This document shows positions 10,395 through 22,042 of a DNA stretch of 64,000 nucleotides, one piece after another. Numbering within the stretch: the stretch's first letter is position 1; every line of letters begins with the position of its first letter. Source of the DNA: Linnemannia elongata (taxonomy: Eukaryota; Mortierellomycota; Mortierellomycetes; Mortierellales; Mortierellaceae); the NCBI GenBank assembly GCA_036320915.1, contig JAXBDG010000001.1, forward strand, positions 2,874,001 through 2,938,000, in the 5' to 3' direction. Under the pieces are notes generated by a model. The model was not told the origin of the DNA and did no database searches. It saw only the letters and a program-made list of their open reading frames with translations. Both the position numbers and the translations under genes were made by a program.

Positions 10395-12432
10395 TTAATT
10401 AATGCATTGCACGATTTGCTGACTACGCCCTCGCAAGAAGGACAACGGAGTAGTGAAGAGGTGAGAGCATCGATTCGATTGTGCTTGCACAAAACAAACA
10501 GGGAAAGAGACTGCGGATCGTTGGGCGGCTTCTTGCAGGACACGATCCACTTCATGCTTCCTATCTTGTCCAAACCCGCCATGGCGACAGATCGTGATCC
10601 CTCGCAAGCACGGCCAGCACTCAAAGCTCTCCACAACGTTTATCTCGTCGATCATCGTCTTCACGTCCTGCAACGTCCCCACTTGCCGAAGAAGCCGACG
10701 GTTCTCTTTTACATTTGCCTCTTTCGGCTGGTTCTCACTAAATCCCAGATCCTGTTCAATTGTCCACGTGGAAACGACTCTCTGCCTTCCAGTCCTCCTC
10801 GCCTGGCTCCTCTCATCCGCCAACAGCATCCAGTTCACACCCACGCTCTTGACATCCAGATCCGCATCGCAAGCAACCGGATCCACCTAAGCTCATTTAA
10901 CCTCGCGAGCAGACAGAATCCACTCTCCAATGCCATGCAGCCAGGAAATATCTTGCCCTTGTACGATAACTTGCGGTTAAACTCCATCGACTCAATGCTT
11001 GCAATGTTAATGTATCGCAGTCGAGGACACATCCATGGGATGTATCCAAAGACCCATCGACACACAGTAGCGCCGCGGCCGCCGCGATCCTGAGAATCAA
11101 ACGAGTGTCGAGTGGAGAAGTATACCTGAAGAGTCCTGATATCGCGACATTCTCAGATCATTGGAACTGTTGTTGTTGAACCTGCAGTTGCTGTGGTATC
11201 GACATGACTACTAAAAGGCCGATCCATGTCCTCAACGATGATCCCAACCCTGGGCGCCTTGAGGTGGAGGAAATGTGACGACACGCACAGGTACCGGAGT
11301 AAGACATCCGATGGATCTCCATCTCCATGGACAATCTCCAAGCTTGTGATAACATTCGGTCCGTTCTGGAGTACCTCCAAAAGCACCGGTCGGAAATCCT
11401 GAAGCTGCGCCATGATATCGCTTGTTTTAGGGCAGAGTTCAAACACTCGCTCCATCTCGGCATCTTTAATAGGCTCCCCCTTCACGGAAGCATGAAACAA
11501 TTCCCGAGACTGCCGATTATTATCGGAAAGGAAGGTCTTGGTATACCTCACAAACTCATCATAATCAAAGGGCGACCCCTCTCTCATTTTACACCGTAAC
11601 AACGACCCGCAGACCCCTCAGCCATGGTGATGCCCTCAACAAGACCTGCAGGCCCTGAAGTTTAACACGAACGTTGACAAGAACCAGCGAGACAAGATGA
11701 GTCGGTTTGAGGGTGAGTTCTCTAGGAGGCGTCTTGCATATTGCGTCGTGAGGTGCAAGCCCCGGACCGCTCATGACGATCCTCAAGTCCTCAAGGTAAA
11801 GGCATCATGCCATTAAGTGGGGTGTCAAGAGCTGGTTGGACGAGTTGAACCCAACACAATGGATTGCCAGGCTAGTGATTGAATACAAGAATGGGAATAA
11901 AGGGTACATGTGTATAGAAAGGAGGTGTGCGAACGTCTCGAACACGACCTCGTGCAATGGTGGCGCATCTGGTGCAAAGTGTCGACGTCGACGACGTCGA
12001 TGACGTGTCCTTGTTGTGGTTGTATAGTTGTTGTTAGGATGTCCCTTGTGTCCTTGTCGCCAATCTATCCAATAGTAACAAGTGTTTGCTGTAGTTGTTC
12101 TTAGCAGCAGCGGCGGCAGCAGCGGCGGCAGCAGCCCGCTCTTCAACCAATCGCCGACTTGGAACGCCAATTTGTTGGTTATGATTATGAATCAATGCTG
12201 TCCTGGCTAAGTTATAAATCTGCCTCTGCTCCTCACTCTTAGGCCTCATATGCGGATAGCAATAGAGTCTGTGTGCACTTGGCAGCATCGACTCAATCCC
12301 GGAAGGTCCATCGGTGTTGAGTCATCCAATACAACTGCTTGCGAATCAGGAGGACCGAATTGTTGATGGTATCGTCGTCGACTATGCCAGGATCTGCTCG
12401 AGAATTTCTGGGATCTCGAGTGGTGAGAGCAT
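10395..12432 (-). pseudogene. Decayed type A F-box/LRR gene
   Basis: Reading the minus strand from the ATG at 12430-12432 gives 'MLSPLEIPEILEQILA' (an F-box start) and then a stop. The F-box continues in another frame as 'VDDDTINNSVLLIRKQLYW'. Further pieces in changing frames follow the family order: an Ala-run segment (12034-12288), LRR-like pieces (11589-11786, 11153-11602), 'VFGYIPWMCPRLRYINI' and 'ALESGFCLLARLNEL' (10835-11065), and finally 'LRQVGTLQDVKTMIDEI' with 'CWPCLRGITI' (10395-10886). Almost the whole type A architecture is recognisable, but it is split by at least four frame changes. Introns cannot explain this because intact type A genes here are all intronless. It is probably a relic of a tandem duplicate of the gene at 8083-10236. 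Confidence 0.75.
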
Positions 12433-13648
12433 CATTGTAGTTGAATGGTATGCTACTGCTATTGTTTATGAGTTGTGCGTGCGTAGCGAGAAGAAGGAAA
12501 GTGCTGACGTGCAAAAATGATGGAAGACATTCGGACTGGGCTGTGCAAAAACTAAATAATCAATCAAGCAACAGCAAACAAAGGGGAAAAAAAACTGAGG
12601 GATGGGCGGATCAAGAACAATACTCCTTATGTAACTGTCCAGGCTCACCCTGCGATGGAGGGTGACAAGGCACTCTTTACGAGGAGCAATGGATCACCAG
12701 TGACAACATCATCAATTAGAAAGGCACACACACTTTCACTCTTATTTCTTATCTTTCGCATGCAAACATTAGCCATTTTCGACTTTCTGTAGAGAGCGAC
12801 AAGGGTCAAATGACAGAGCAGACACACTTTAACTATGATTTGCATCCCTCTTCAAAAAAAAAAGTAACAATTGCATCCCGCTACCAACCCTCATCAACAC
12901 ACAAAGGCTATCCTTATTTTTTACTTTAGGCGCAGCGGTGCCTTCTTCTCCCCTTCTTTGTTCTTCTCCTATTTGTTCTCTTTTTTGGGGTGTTTACTTC
13001 ATCCTCTGGGCCTCCTCCTCTAAGGACGTACGCTGACCAAGGCTAAGAAAGTCGATATGGATGTTTTGGACGAAGGCGGTGTTGCCAAGGCCAAACATCT
13101 ACAGCTCATAAGGGCTGAAGAAATGGCTATTTTCTGAACGATCAAAAAGTAGCATCGAAGCCTCGAAACCCTTGTGTTTTCTACCCTTGTCTTCCAACAA
13201 CCCCAGCCCAGTCCTTCCTCTCTCATGTCCTAGGGCTATACTTCTTTTTTTTTTGTTTGTATTTTATCTGTGTTGTTTTGAGTTTGCTTTGTTCTTTGTT
13301 TATGACAACAACTTTGCGCCCTTTGATCTGGTGAACAGACATGGCCAGTAGGGAACAGGAAGCAAAAAACCACCCCTTTGTCTTCCCCCTCTTCGCCACA
13401 TTCTTTTCTAACCTCAAAAGAAAAGGTCCATAAAACAACTCAACACTTTGTCTTGTGTTTTCTCTCTTTCCTTCACTTTCACATTCTGTTGTTCAGCTGG
13501 ACAATCTTCATCTCACTTCTTCCTCTTCCATTAAAGCCTTCTGCATTTTTCCCTAGCACCAGCTGCTAATCACTTACTCTTTTCCCTACTTTTGAAACAC
13601 AACATAACACAGCATACTCTCCGAGCATAGCCTTTCTTTCAATCCAAA
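12433..13648. other. Intergenic, CT-rich leader of the LPMO-like gene
   Basis: Apart from the short fragment at 13027-13137, I see no gene. From about 13370 to 13640 the plus strand is strongly pyrimidine-rich with scattered CA steps and runs into the ATG at 13649, as the leaders of several other genes here do. This part is probably the promoter and 5' UTR of the secreted oxidase-like gene. Confidence 0.4.
13027..13137 (+). pseudogene. Isolated C-terminal-like coding fragment
   Basis: A 36-codon frame (RTLTKAKKVDMDVLDEGG...AEEMAIF) ends in TGA at 13135-13137. It is preceded by a pyrimidine tract and CTAAG that could be an acceptor site. Composition is protein-like and unlike the surrounding low-complexity DNA. 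No matching upstream exon was found, so it may be the stranded end of a lost gene. The family is not recognised. Confidence 0.2.
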
Positions 13649-14506
13649 ATGATACATCTCAAAAACGATCTCTTCGCGACCGTGGCACTCTACTTCCTCG
13701 CCATCTCACTCTTACTCCCATTCACACCAACACTCGTCCAAGCGCACACAGGGCTTTTGAACCCCTGTGGACGGTACCAAGGCGCCGCCGGCTGCCCCGC
13801 CCCACCACCAGGCCAAGTTGTCGACGTCAACATCAACGCCCCGATCGGAACAAACCTCGGCATCAACCAACCGCTCTGCAAGACCTCCATCCCTTACCCA
13901 TTCTCCTCCCGGACCATCTACAAAGCCGGCGACACTATCCAGACCGCTTACTCCATCGGGTCTTCGCACGGTGGAGGGCATTGCCAATGGGCTCTTTCCT
14001 ATGACAGAGAAAAAACCTGGGTGGTTATCAAAACAATGATCCGAACTTGCCTTCAAGGTGCGCCTGAGACGCAACCCAATTACCGAATTCCGGTTCCTCT
14101 GCCAATTGACCTGCCCTCTGGAAATGTAACCTTCATGTGGTTATGGTATAATGCGATCGGACAAAGGGAGCTTTATTCGAATTGTGCGGATATTAGGATC
14201 GAGGGGAAGGATGGCGGTTCGGTGAAGGGGTTGGCGCCGTTGATTGCCAATTATGGGCCTGGGTATCCTGCTTTTGTGAACGAGTTCCCGAACGCTACTG
14301 ATCCGGATGGGAGTGAGTTGTTTGACACGCGTCCAGCAGTTACTATTAGGGTCAAGGGATCTGGTGCCACTGCTAGTGGTACGAGCTCTGGGTCTAAGAT
14401 GACGCCAACTGGATCGAGCCAGTCGAGCTTTGGGAGCAGAATCGCGCCTGGTAGCCTTTTCTCCTTTGGTGTTTCATTGGCCGCATCTTTTTACGTTTTC
14501 CACTGA
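13649..14506 (+). CDS. Secreted LPMO-like copper protein with probable GPI anchor
   Basis: This single-exon protein has 285 aa. Residues 1-32 form a signal peptide (hydrophobic LAISLLLPF core, cleavage after VQA) that would leave His33 as the mature N-terminus. That is the hallmark of lytic polysaccharide monooxygenases, where His1 and a second His chelate copper. The second His is probably His111 (or His107) in 'SSHGGGHCQWALSYD'. Paired cysteines (40/49, 77, 112, 134, 179) suggest disulfides, and 'FMWLWYNAIGQRELYSNCADI' resembles the last beta strands of chitin-active fungal LPMOs. A Ser/Thr/Gly linker and a hydrophobic tail ending at the C-terminus (SLFSFGVSLAASFYVFH) suggest GPI attachment. 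By family knowledge the action would be oxidative cleavage of chitin or another wall polysaccharide, or copper binding as in X325-like proteins. I cannot choose the AA family. Confidence 0.75.
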   Translation: MIHLKNDLFATVALYFLAISLLLPFTPTLVQAHTGLLNPCGRYQGAAGCPAPPPGQVVDVNINAPIGTNLGINQPLCKTSIPYPFSSRTIYKAGDTIQTAYSIGSSHGGGHCQWALSYDREKTWVVIKTMIRTCLQGAPETQPNYRIPVPLPIDLPSGNVTFMWLWYNAIGQRELYSNCADIRIEGKDGGSVKGLAPLIANYGPGYPAFVNEFPNATDPDGSELFDTRPAVTIRVKGSGATASGTSSGSKMTPTGSSQSSFGSRIAPGSLFSFGVSLAASFYVFH

Positions 14507-14768
14507 ATGCATCTAATTAAAATACTTGTGCGCATGCTAGTTTCCATTCTTCATCCTTCTCTTCATATTATTGTACTTTCCTTCAACAATGTCGTCCAAT
14601 GCTATTCAAGGTGCAAGAAGAGCGAGTGAGGAGTGAACGTGCGAGCCTTGCCCATTATTTTTTGTTAGGGATCCAAATTTATAACTTCCTCGTGAAAAGG
14701 AAACATGCACACTGTAGCTCAGTGGAGTATGAATATCGAGATCTAGGGCAAAATAACGTGTAAATATT

Positions 14769-17246
14769 CTACGACATACTAACAAGAGACCCCACAAGAC
14801 CCCGGATCCCCGCAAACAACCCTCCTACTCTCCCATTCTCTTTCTCCTTCTCCTTGACCTTCTGCTCAGGCACTTTTACCAGACGCTCATACTCGCGGTC
14901 CAAACTTTCGCCCAGAATGTTGCCAGAATATATCGACATTCGCTTCATTTTCGGCCAACATTTGCTTTCAAGAGTGGTAGTGGTGCTGTTGTTACTGGTG
15001 ATATCGATCTCCTTCAGCAGCAAAACCACGTCCTCCAACAACCCCAGGTGCCGCAAACTATGCTCTAGTTCAGTATCATCCTGTCCACTCCTTGCCACTA
15101 CCGCTTTGTTTCCCCCGCCTACAACTTTATGTCCACTTTCTCCAGGTCTATGGTCGATCCACCACAAAATGTTCTGAAGTCGCGCCACCTCCTGCTCCTT
15201 CTCTTGTCTCAGAAGCGTGCTCCATCCCTTCTTGATCGATTTGATACTCGCTGTTGATCCCCTCCTCGGTCGTACTTTTGAACCACTCAATATTAACCCC
15301 CCAAGCTCACCTACCCCACCACTACTACTACCTCCGCTTTCTCCTTTGATCCATGCAAGGTCGATATCCTTGAGCTTCAGATCCAACCTCACAATCCCGA
15401 CACACAGTCTCTCCAACCTCTTCAATCTCGACAGCAGACAGAACCCGCCCTCGAGCGCCATACACATCGGTGTCGGGCGGATCTTGCGATCCATTCTCAT
15501 GCCCTCGGGCCCACAGATCTCCAAATCCTGTAGTCGGGGGCAGACGCGAGAGATGTAGCCAAAGACGATCCGGGACGCTTGTGGTTGATTACTCATGTGG
15601 GAGACTGCGAGTTTCAAGGTCAGTAATCCTCGGCAGGCCCAGACTTTGGATACAGTGGCTGCAACATCTTGGACGGATCGGTGTTCAACTCCTCCATATC
15701 CACTCCCTCGAACTCCTCCTGTGTACGGGAACCCCTCGATCGATCGGTGGTGGATATCCATATGCTCATAGGGGAACCTGGTCCTGGGAGCTCGTAGATG
15801 TTGCAGATGCGTGGCCGTACAAAGGTATGTATGCAAATACTCACAATCCGCGCCAATGATCTCCAGCGTCGTCAACACATCCTGTGGCAACCTCTCGATC
15901 AGAGTCGTCGTAAAGTGCACCGCAGAGACCATCCAGTCCGTCATCCGAGGACACAAATCAAACACGGGGTCCATATCCTTGGGGGCCGTCCGGATAACAT
16001 GTAGTCCCTGGTACGAGAAATGAAACACCCTGACCAACGGACAATGCGTCCGTACGAGTTGACACACCCGCTCCCGGTCCCCTTGCGTAGGTCGACTGAG
16101 ATACGGCAACCAGACAGCGACTTGGATCCGGTAGAGGAACGGGACAAACAGCAGAAACGCCTCCAGCGCACGCTGATCAAACTGAGCGTTCCTCAGCACA
16201 AGTGATCGAAGCGCCAGCGGTCTTGCCTGCGATCGTCTTCGTCGTACTGGCTGTCCCTCGAGCGACGATAAGCGGTTGTCATCATCATCGTCTTCATCTT
16301 CGCCAATAAGCCAATTGCTCCCCGGTATGCTGACCCACGTCGTTGTCTCCAGGTGCAGATTCTCCAGATGCACGCATGAGTTGAGGACGTTGTGCATTGA
16401 AATCCACCCACAGGAATCGATTTTCACCGTCAGACTGGTCAAGTGGCTCAGTCCGGATAGGATCTGCCACATATGGCTGTCAAACTGAACCATCCCTGTG
16501 ATCGTCAAGTGGCGGATGACTCGATATCTGTCCTTCTCCGCCTCACAGCTATCATCCTGACGAGCACCACCGATAACATCAATAGCGCCGTCCTCACCTG
16601 CAGCCCTTTCTACACTAGTCTCGTCCTCTTCTCCTCCACTGCGCCCATCTCCCTCCCCCTGAGCATCCTTCATAGCCCAAACATGCCTCTTCACTGGATC
16701 CGCCAACGCCAGCGCTGCAACTAGCTGCCTCCACTTCTCTAACGCAGGATCCGAATCCCCATACCGAATGCGGACATGACAAAACAGTCGGTTAGGGCCT
16801 AACCCACAACCCAACCTCGACAACACCTCTCCCTCAAGCTCCTCCGGGGTCAGATCACTATTCCAGTAGAGGTCCTGAAAGATCCGGTCTCTGTTCCAGA
16901 CATACCACTGTCGACAGACGAGGATCAGCGTCCGGTTCGCCTCCTCGTCGTCCAGATATTCGAAGATGTTTGCCATGATCTCTGGTATCTCGAGGGCCGA
17001 AAGCGGAAACGAGGACGAGGACGATTTGGACGATGGCAGTGTCATAGTGGGCGTCGTTGGAGAATGGGTGGCGGTGTCCGGGTCGTGGGCTGGGTCTTCC
17101 ATTATGCCTGCAGTTGTTCCTTTAGTGCTTTGAAAGGCTCCGTAGAGGTTTGTTGGGCGACGTCGTCTTGCGCCTTTGTTGTTGTCTTGAATATTGGAGT
17201 TGGATGGAAAGAGAGAAAAAGGTGAAAATGGGGGGAAGTGGGTCAT
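14769..17246 (-). CDS. F-box/LRR-like protein, type A, long N-terminus
   Basis: This single-exon protein of up to 825 aa is the longest F-box protein here. About 80 residues of Ser/Thr/Pro-rich, low-complexity sequence precede the F-box (SALEIPEIMANIFEYLDDEE...CRQWYVW). Starting at the second Met (17102, MEDPAHD) would give 777 aa and may be the true start. The body has irregular LRRs, then 'VWACRGLLTLKLAV', 'IVFGYISRVCPRLQDLEICGPE', 'GGFCLLSRLKRLERLCVG', a shortened 'IDLAWIKGE' block, and C-terminal 'LRHLGLLEDVVLLLKEI' with 'CWPKMKRMSIYSGN'. The first ATG lies directly after an A-rich run on the coding strand, as at two other F-box genes here. The likely role is SCF substrate receptor; the target is unknown. 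Confidence 0.85.
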   Translation of the reverse strand: MTHFPPFSPFSLFPSNSNIQDNNKGARRRRPTNLYGAFQSTKGTTAGIMEDPAHDPDTATHSPTTPTMTLPSSKSSSSSFPLSALEIPEIMANIFEYLDDEEANRTLILVCRQWYVWNRDRIFQDLYWNSDLTPEELEGEVLSRLGCGLGPNRLFCHVRIRYGDSDPALEKWRQLVAALALADPVKRHVWAMKDAQGEGDGRSGGEEDETSVERAAGEDGAIDVIGGARQDDSCEAEKDRYRVIRHLTITGMVQFDSHMWQILSGLSHLTSLTVKIDSCGWISMHNVLNSCVHLENLHLETTTWVSIPGSNWLIGEDEDDDDDNRLSSLEGQPVRRRRSQARPLALRSLVLRNAQFDQRALEAFLLFVPFLYRIQVAVWLPYLSRPTQGDRERVCQLVRTHCPLVRVFHFSYQGLHVIRTAPKDMDPVFDLCPRMTDWMVSAVHFTTTLIERLPQDVLTTLEIIGADCEYLHTYLCTATHLQHLRAPRTRFPYEHMDIHHRSIEGFPYTGGVRGSGYGGVEHRSVQDVAATVSKVWACRGLLTLKLAVSHMSNQPQASRIVFGYISRVCPRLQDLEICGPEGMRMDRKIRPTPMCMALEGGFCLLSRLKRLERLCVGIVRLDLKLKDIDLAWIKGESGGSSSGGVGELGGLILSGSKVRPRRGSTASIKSIKKGWSTLLRQEKEQEVARLQNILWWIDHRPGESGHKVVGGGNKAVVARSGQDDTELEHSLRHLGLLEDVVLLLKEIDITSNNSTTTTLESKCWPKMKRMSIYSGNILGESLDREYERLVKVPEQKVKEKEKENGRVGGLFAGIRGLVGSLVSMS

Positions 17247-17516
17247 TTTTTTTTCTTTTTACGATTGCTCAATTTTTTAGTTTATTCCATGGGGTTACGT
17301 CTACCCTAAATACTCCCACCACCACCGCCCAACCCAGCCAGCCAACATTTTTTTGTATATGCGTGTGGTCACAGTGATGTTTTTTACCGTTCACCATGTG
17401 CCTCGCCATTTTTTATTCCAAGCAAATTACGAGAGATTGAGTGAAAATTGGTGTGTGTGTGGGAGAGAAAAAAAATATACAATGGTCAATAGTCTGCATA
17501 AATGGGCGTCGCTTGT

Positions 17517-20020
17517 TCAAGACTTCTCCGCGGTGACAGGGACTACAGCCTCTGCTTGCTGTGCCTGTTGCTGCTCCTGCTGCTGCTGCTGCTGAATCTC
17601 TGGGGTGGCAAGCGACGATGCAAGACTTCCAGCGTCGGAATTGGTCATCTCGGTATTGGTCCGGGTCATCGTGCGAAGGCGGTTTGCCGCCGCAACAGCG
17701 CGAATAGTCTTCTTGAACATTCTCCTATGAATGATACAAAAAAGGCATGGGTCCGTGTGAGCAAAAAGGTGCATATTGGCTTATTGGCAAGGAGAAAGAA
17801 AGCGCGTTTCACAAAACGTGGAGTGCATTGCATACTTGGCGTTGAATCCCTCCTTGACGTTGTCCAAAAGATCAGCATTGTTGCCAGTCTCTGTTGTGAT
17901 CCACTTATGCTGAAGCGCCTCAGTGGCTGTCAATCGCTTTTCAGGGTGTGCACGTAGCAAGCACTTGATAAAGTCCCGAGCTATGTTGAAATAGACAGGG
18001 ATTGTCATTAGTTCGAGGACTCTACGCCAAGTCTCATATGATAAGAGCAACTTAGACATTGGGGTGTACCTTCAACGGAAACATCCTTCCAGTAGCGCTG
18101 ATGGAAGACAACATTGCATCTCGCAATCTCTGCAACCAACTGCTGGTCGTTCTCTGCTTGGAACGGTGCATACCCACAAAGACTGGACAAAATGTGAAAA
18201 AAGAGAACACAGCTATTAGGCCCTGTTCTTCACGTCATCATCGGGCTCATCAACACCCGGATGAAAATAAAAATGCGGGGCATGAATGACTTACAGGGTG
18301 TATGTGATGATTCTACAAAAGAAAGTCAAGTCGAAGTGGACGTAAGGCGATGTGTCTGTTAGTGTCAAAAGGTCTACGTGGCTCGTCCATTTGAACCTGC
18401 TGTAACAATGTCCATCATGCCTTGCTATTGCTTGCTTACCCAATGCTCCACATATCAACGGGCTTTCCATGTCCTCTGCGGAGCAAGACCTCAGGGGCAG
18501 CATAACTAGTACGTTGATTTCAAATAAGATAGATGTGGTCAGTATCTTTCAACTGTGGCTCCCATTCGACTCCTTGAGAAAAAATATCAGAGGTGCGTAT
18601 ATCACTCACCCGTAACTGCCACACATTGTCGTCAAGACCTGATCCTCCGATTCCATCGTCTTGGAGATTCTATTATCGTTAATGTAGAGTAGTGATCGAA
18701 CGTTGTTAGTCTCAATATTCGACGATTGATCGATCAAGAAGCGAAGGATGATCAATTAATCAATAGACAAACTACACAAACGACTGATCAAAAGAAAAAG
18801 AAGGAAAGAGAGACGATGTTCATTCTTACCCGAAATCGACAATCATCAGCTTGGAGTCCTCGGTCTCGTCCTTGTAAAGCAGATTCTCGGGCTTTAAATC
18901 TATCCATGAAGACAGGAGGAAGAATAACGACGACAATCGAGCCAAGTTAGCATCTCGATTAAAGATAACCATACTGATACATTTATTACGAGTCAAAGAT
19001 GTGTGCTTACCTCTGTGGACGACGTTCTTGCTGTGAAGGTACTCGATCGCCTCAATGACCTCCTTCATGATCGTAGCGGCATTGTTCTCGGTAAAGGCGC
19101 CTTTTTCACAAATCCTGTCAAACAGCTCGCCTCCTGAAGCACTATTCAACAAAAACAGAAGGAGTAAGGTGAAGTTAGGATGCTGACTTGTCTGAAGGGC
19201 TTTCAGATCGAACACGAAGAGGAGAGCGAGGGGTTTCCGATATTCTCATGGTACCGCTGTTGAAGGTGTTGTTGCTTACAGGTCAAAGACGAGGTAATAC
19301 TTGTCGCGACTCTCGAACCTAACATGGAGTAAGTGAAGGAGTGAAAGGATGAATCGCGGTTAATAACACTCGTCCCTACAATATCGGTCTGTTAGGAACA
19401 ATTAACAACAACAGTGACCCTGTTCACACTCTGGTCTGGGGTTGCTATCAAATGAGTTGATAGCAAAAGCAACGCCCTCAAAAAGAACAAAAAATAGGAA
19501 CCCTCCAGTGCTCCACTTTCCATGCAAGACATTGAACAGCCACTTTGTCTTCCTTTTGTTCTTTTTTGCTTGTCTTCCTCGGATAAAATAAAAATAAATA
19601 CACAATAAAAGAAGAGCAATGGGGAACTCGACACAACATGAAACACACGAACAACTCACCAGTCCAAAAAGTTGACAATGTTAGGATGGCTCAGGTTCTT
19701 GAGGACACCAATCTCCTTCTCAACCATGTCCTCATGTCCTTTGACGGTCTTCTTCAGAATGATCTTCACAGCCACATCGTTGCCAGTGTCGAGGGCTCTT
19801 GCCTTCTTGACGGTGCCGTACGTTCCAGTGCCTATTCGTGTGTGTCGTCGCGAAGTGTGAATTATATTTGTGAGTTCATTATCTTAATTGAACTGCTCTC
19901 TTGTCTGCTTTTGACGTGTTCCTTCTTCAACTCACCAAGGTCGCGACCAAACTCATAGTGCTTCTTGCGCTCGTAGGAAGGAGGCTGGAGATGGAGGATG
20001 GAGGAAAGGTTCAAGTTCAT
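17517..20020 (-). CDS. CaMK-type Ser/Thr protein kinase (CaMKI-like)
   Basis: Eleven exons join in frame into 368 aa: 20020-19936, 19831-19660, 19318-19280, 19141-19011, 18899-18830, 18669-18610, 18505-18440, 18312-18295, 18182-18070, 17980-17836, 17724-17517. All introns are GT-AG. The kinase domain is complete: glycine loop GTGTYGTV (29-36), VAVK Lys51, HRDLKPEN (141-148), DFG (164-166), and activation segment 'TTMCGSYGYAAPE' with Thr180 at the position CaMKK phosphorylates in CaMKI. '[20 protein letters not shown]' is typical of fungal CMK kinases. After the domain, 'FNAKRMFKKTIRAVAAANRL' (about 297-317) is a basic amphipathic helix matching the calmodulin-binding, autoinhibitory position. 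The tail is Gln-rich. Exon 8 is only 18 nt. The gene is divergent from the TLC-domain gene. Expected role: calcium-calmodulin signalling. The family is confident, the exact orthologue less so. Confidence 0.88.
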
Positions 20021-21040
20021 GGCTGAATGTGCGAAGTTGTTGTCGAGGTGGTTTTTTTGTACTGAGAGAGTGAGTGAAGAGGGAAGGATACCCGTGGCGG
20101 GAGGAGTTGCGGAAAAATATAAAGTAGAGGGTGCGTTGGCTTTCTGACGTAGAAGACAAGAAAACTAACGGATATGTAATCAAAAAAGTGGGGGAAAGGA
20201 AGGTAGTAAGTTAGAAGGGTTAGAGAAGGAGAAGAGTAAGAAGGTTGAGAAAGGTAAGAAAGGGGAGAGGGGGTGGAAGAAGTGCAGTGCAAGAAGGCTG
20301 GCTGGTTTGTCTTGTTTGCCTGGCCTTGTCTTTGACAGAAAGCGGAGCATCGAGACCTTCAAATCGACCCTCACCTCAGCCGTCGTGACTTGCTTAAAGG
20401 ATATTCTAATTTGATCGCATATCTTAATGAAACCTCTAATTGACAATGCATGAACCATCTCTAATTGATAAAGAGGGGCGCACGTTCTCTTCTCAACACA
20501 ATGACCCTCCTTCCTATATCTTTCCTGTGCCTGTTTGTTCTTTCGGACAACCACCTATCACCCTTCCATTTTTTTATTTACTTAATCAGGATTCTCAATC
20601 CATATCATTCCCTTCACTCCCCTTTCCCGCCCTTGCCGACTGAACCCCACTAGTTTTTTCGCGCGCCTTCCTTGATCCTTCTTTCTTTTTCCTTGGCTTC
20701 CTTGCCTCCTCTCTTCTCATTTGGGCACATTTCTTGATTTGTTTGTTCGGTTGGCTGGACAAAGGACCAGGCACAAGAGAGAGTGTGAATGGACCCTTTT
20801 TCCTCAATTCTTATTTCTATTATGAATGCGTCCATTCCCGCTCTCTGATTGGACCACCCTCCTTTTCCTTTCCACTCATTTTCTTTCCTTTCGTTAAGTT
20901 CCTTTATAAAAAACTCTCTTCTCTTTTTCCTCCTCCTTCTTCTTCTTACTTCTTTTCCACCTTGTCCAGACCCAATTGACCTACATCTCCTTCCCTCAAC
21001 ATCCGCTAAACAACAGCCCACCCACCTTGGTCTTGTCCGC
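20021..21040. promoter_or_regulatory. Shared divergent promoter region, kinase and TLC genes
   Basis: About 1 kb separates two divergent starts. The side next to the kinase is purine-rich on the plus strand (CT-rich in the kinase's own direction) and the side next to the TLC gene is CT-rich on the plus strand, so both genes have pyrimidine-rich leaders. I cannot define a TATA box or other specific site. Confidence 0.4.
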
Positions 21041-22007
21041 ATGGAAACACAACAAACTCACGACAGCCCCTCCAATACAGTCCTTGAGGTTCTCAGGACC
21101 ATGAGCGATTTCGCAGCAGCGACCAGCAACTCTCCGGAATACACACAACAAGCAACCACTGCCGCCGATGCCGCTTCAACTCGATTCCTGGGGCTCGAAA
21201 AGACTCCTCTGAACATCCTCTTTGGCAAGACCATCATTGTGGCTTTCTTTGCCCAGTTCGTCCTCTTCTACATAGCCTGGTGGTTCAACCCCTCGTTTAC
21301 CAAGAATCGACGGGGCCTTGCCTGGGTTCTGACATTCTGTTCTGCCTGCTGGCTCCTGTTCACCACCACGTCCGAGATTGGTTATCTCCGCACGCCCCTG
21401 TGGTCGTATCTGGGCTGGGAGCAAGCAGGATTAGTAGGACCGGACGGAGCAACGACAACGGCTAATATCTTTTCGTACTGGATGCCATCCTTCCATGCCT
21501 GGGTACTTCAACTCGGCGCCAGCTCTCACAGCAGCCTTCTTCAGGACATGACCTTTGAAAACCTTCTCCTATCACTTTCAAGTGTTGAGTCGGCCAAGGT
21601 TCTGCTGTCGGAACGGTTCACGATCAAGATCCTGGCAGGACAGTACCTGCGCTGGCTCATGTCGCTCCCATTCTTCTCGCTTGCGCCCCTGAACCCCCCA
21701 CAGCTGATTTCCGAGACTGCACCTTATTTCCTGGGAGGCGGAGGACGGCTACTGCTTTCGCTCGAGAACTTTCCTCGTGAGTCTGTCTGGTCTTCACTCC
21801 TGTGCGGCTACTTTGTCGCATACTGTGCGGCCGACCTGGTCATTGGCCGGATGCACTACCCCGAACACATCGACCCAGCCTCAGGATATATCCACCATCT
21901 CTTTTACACCTGGTTGATCTGGCAATTGGGCCGCCATGGTCAGCTCTCCCTCTTTTTGATCTGCGGGGGTGTCCTCGAAGGTACGTTCTCCCCAATGCAC
22001 CTGTGCA

Positions 22008-22042
<35 letters not shown>

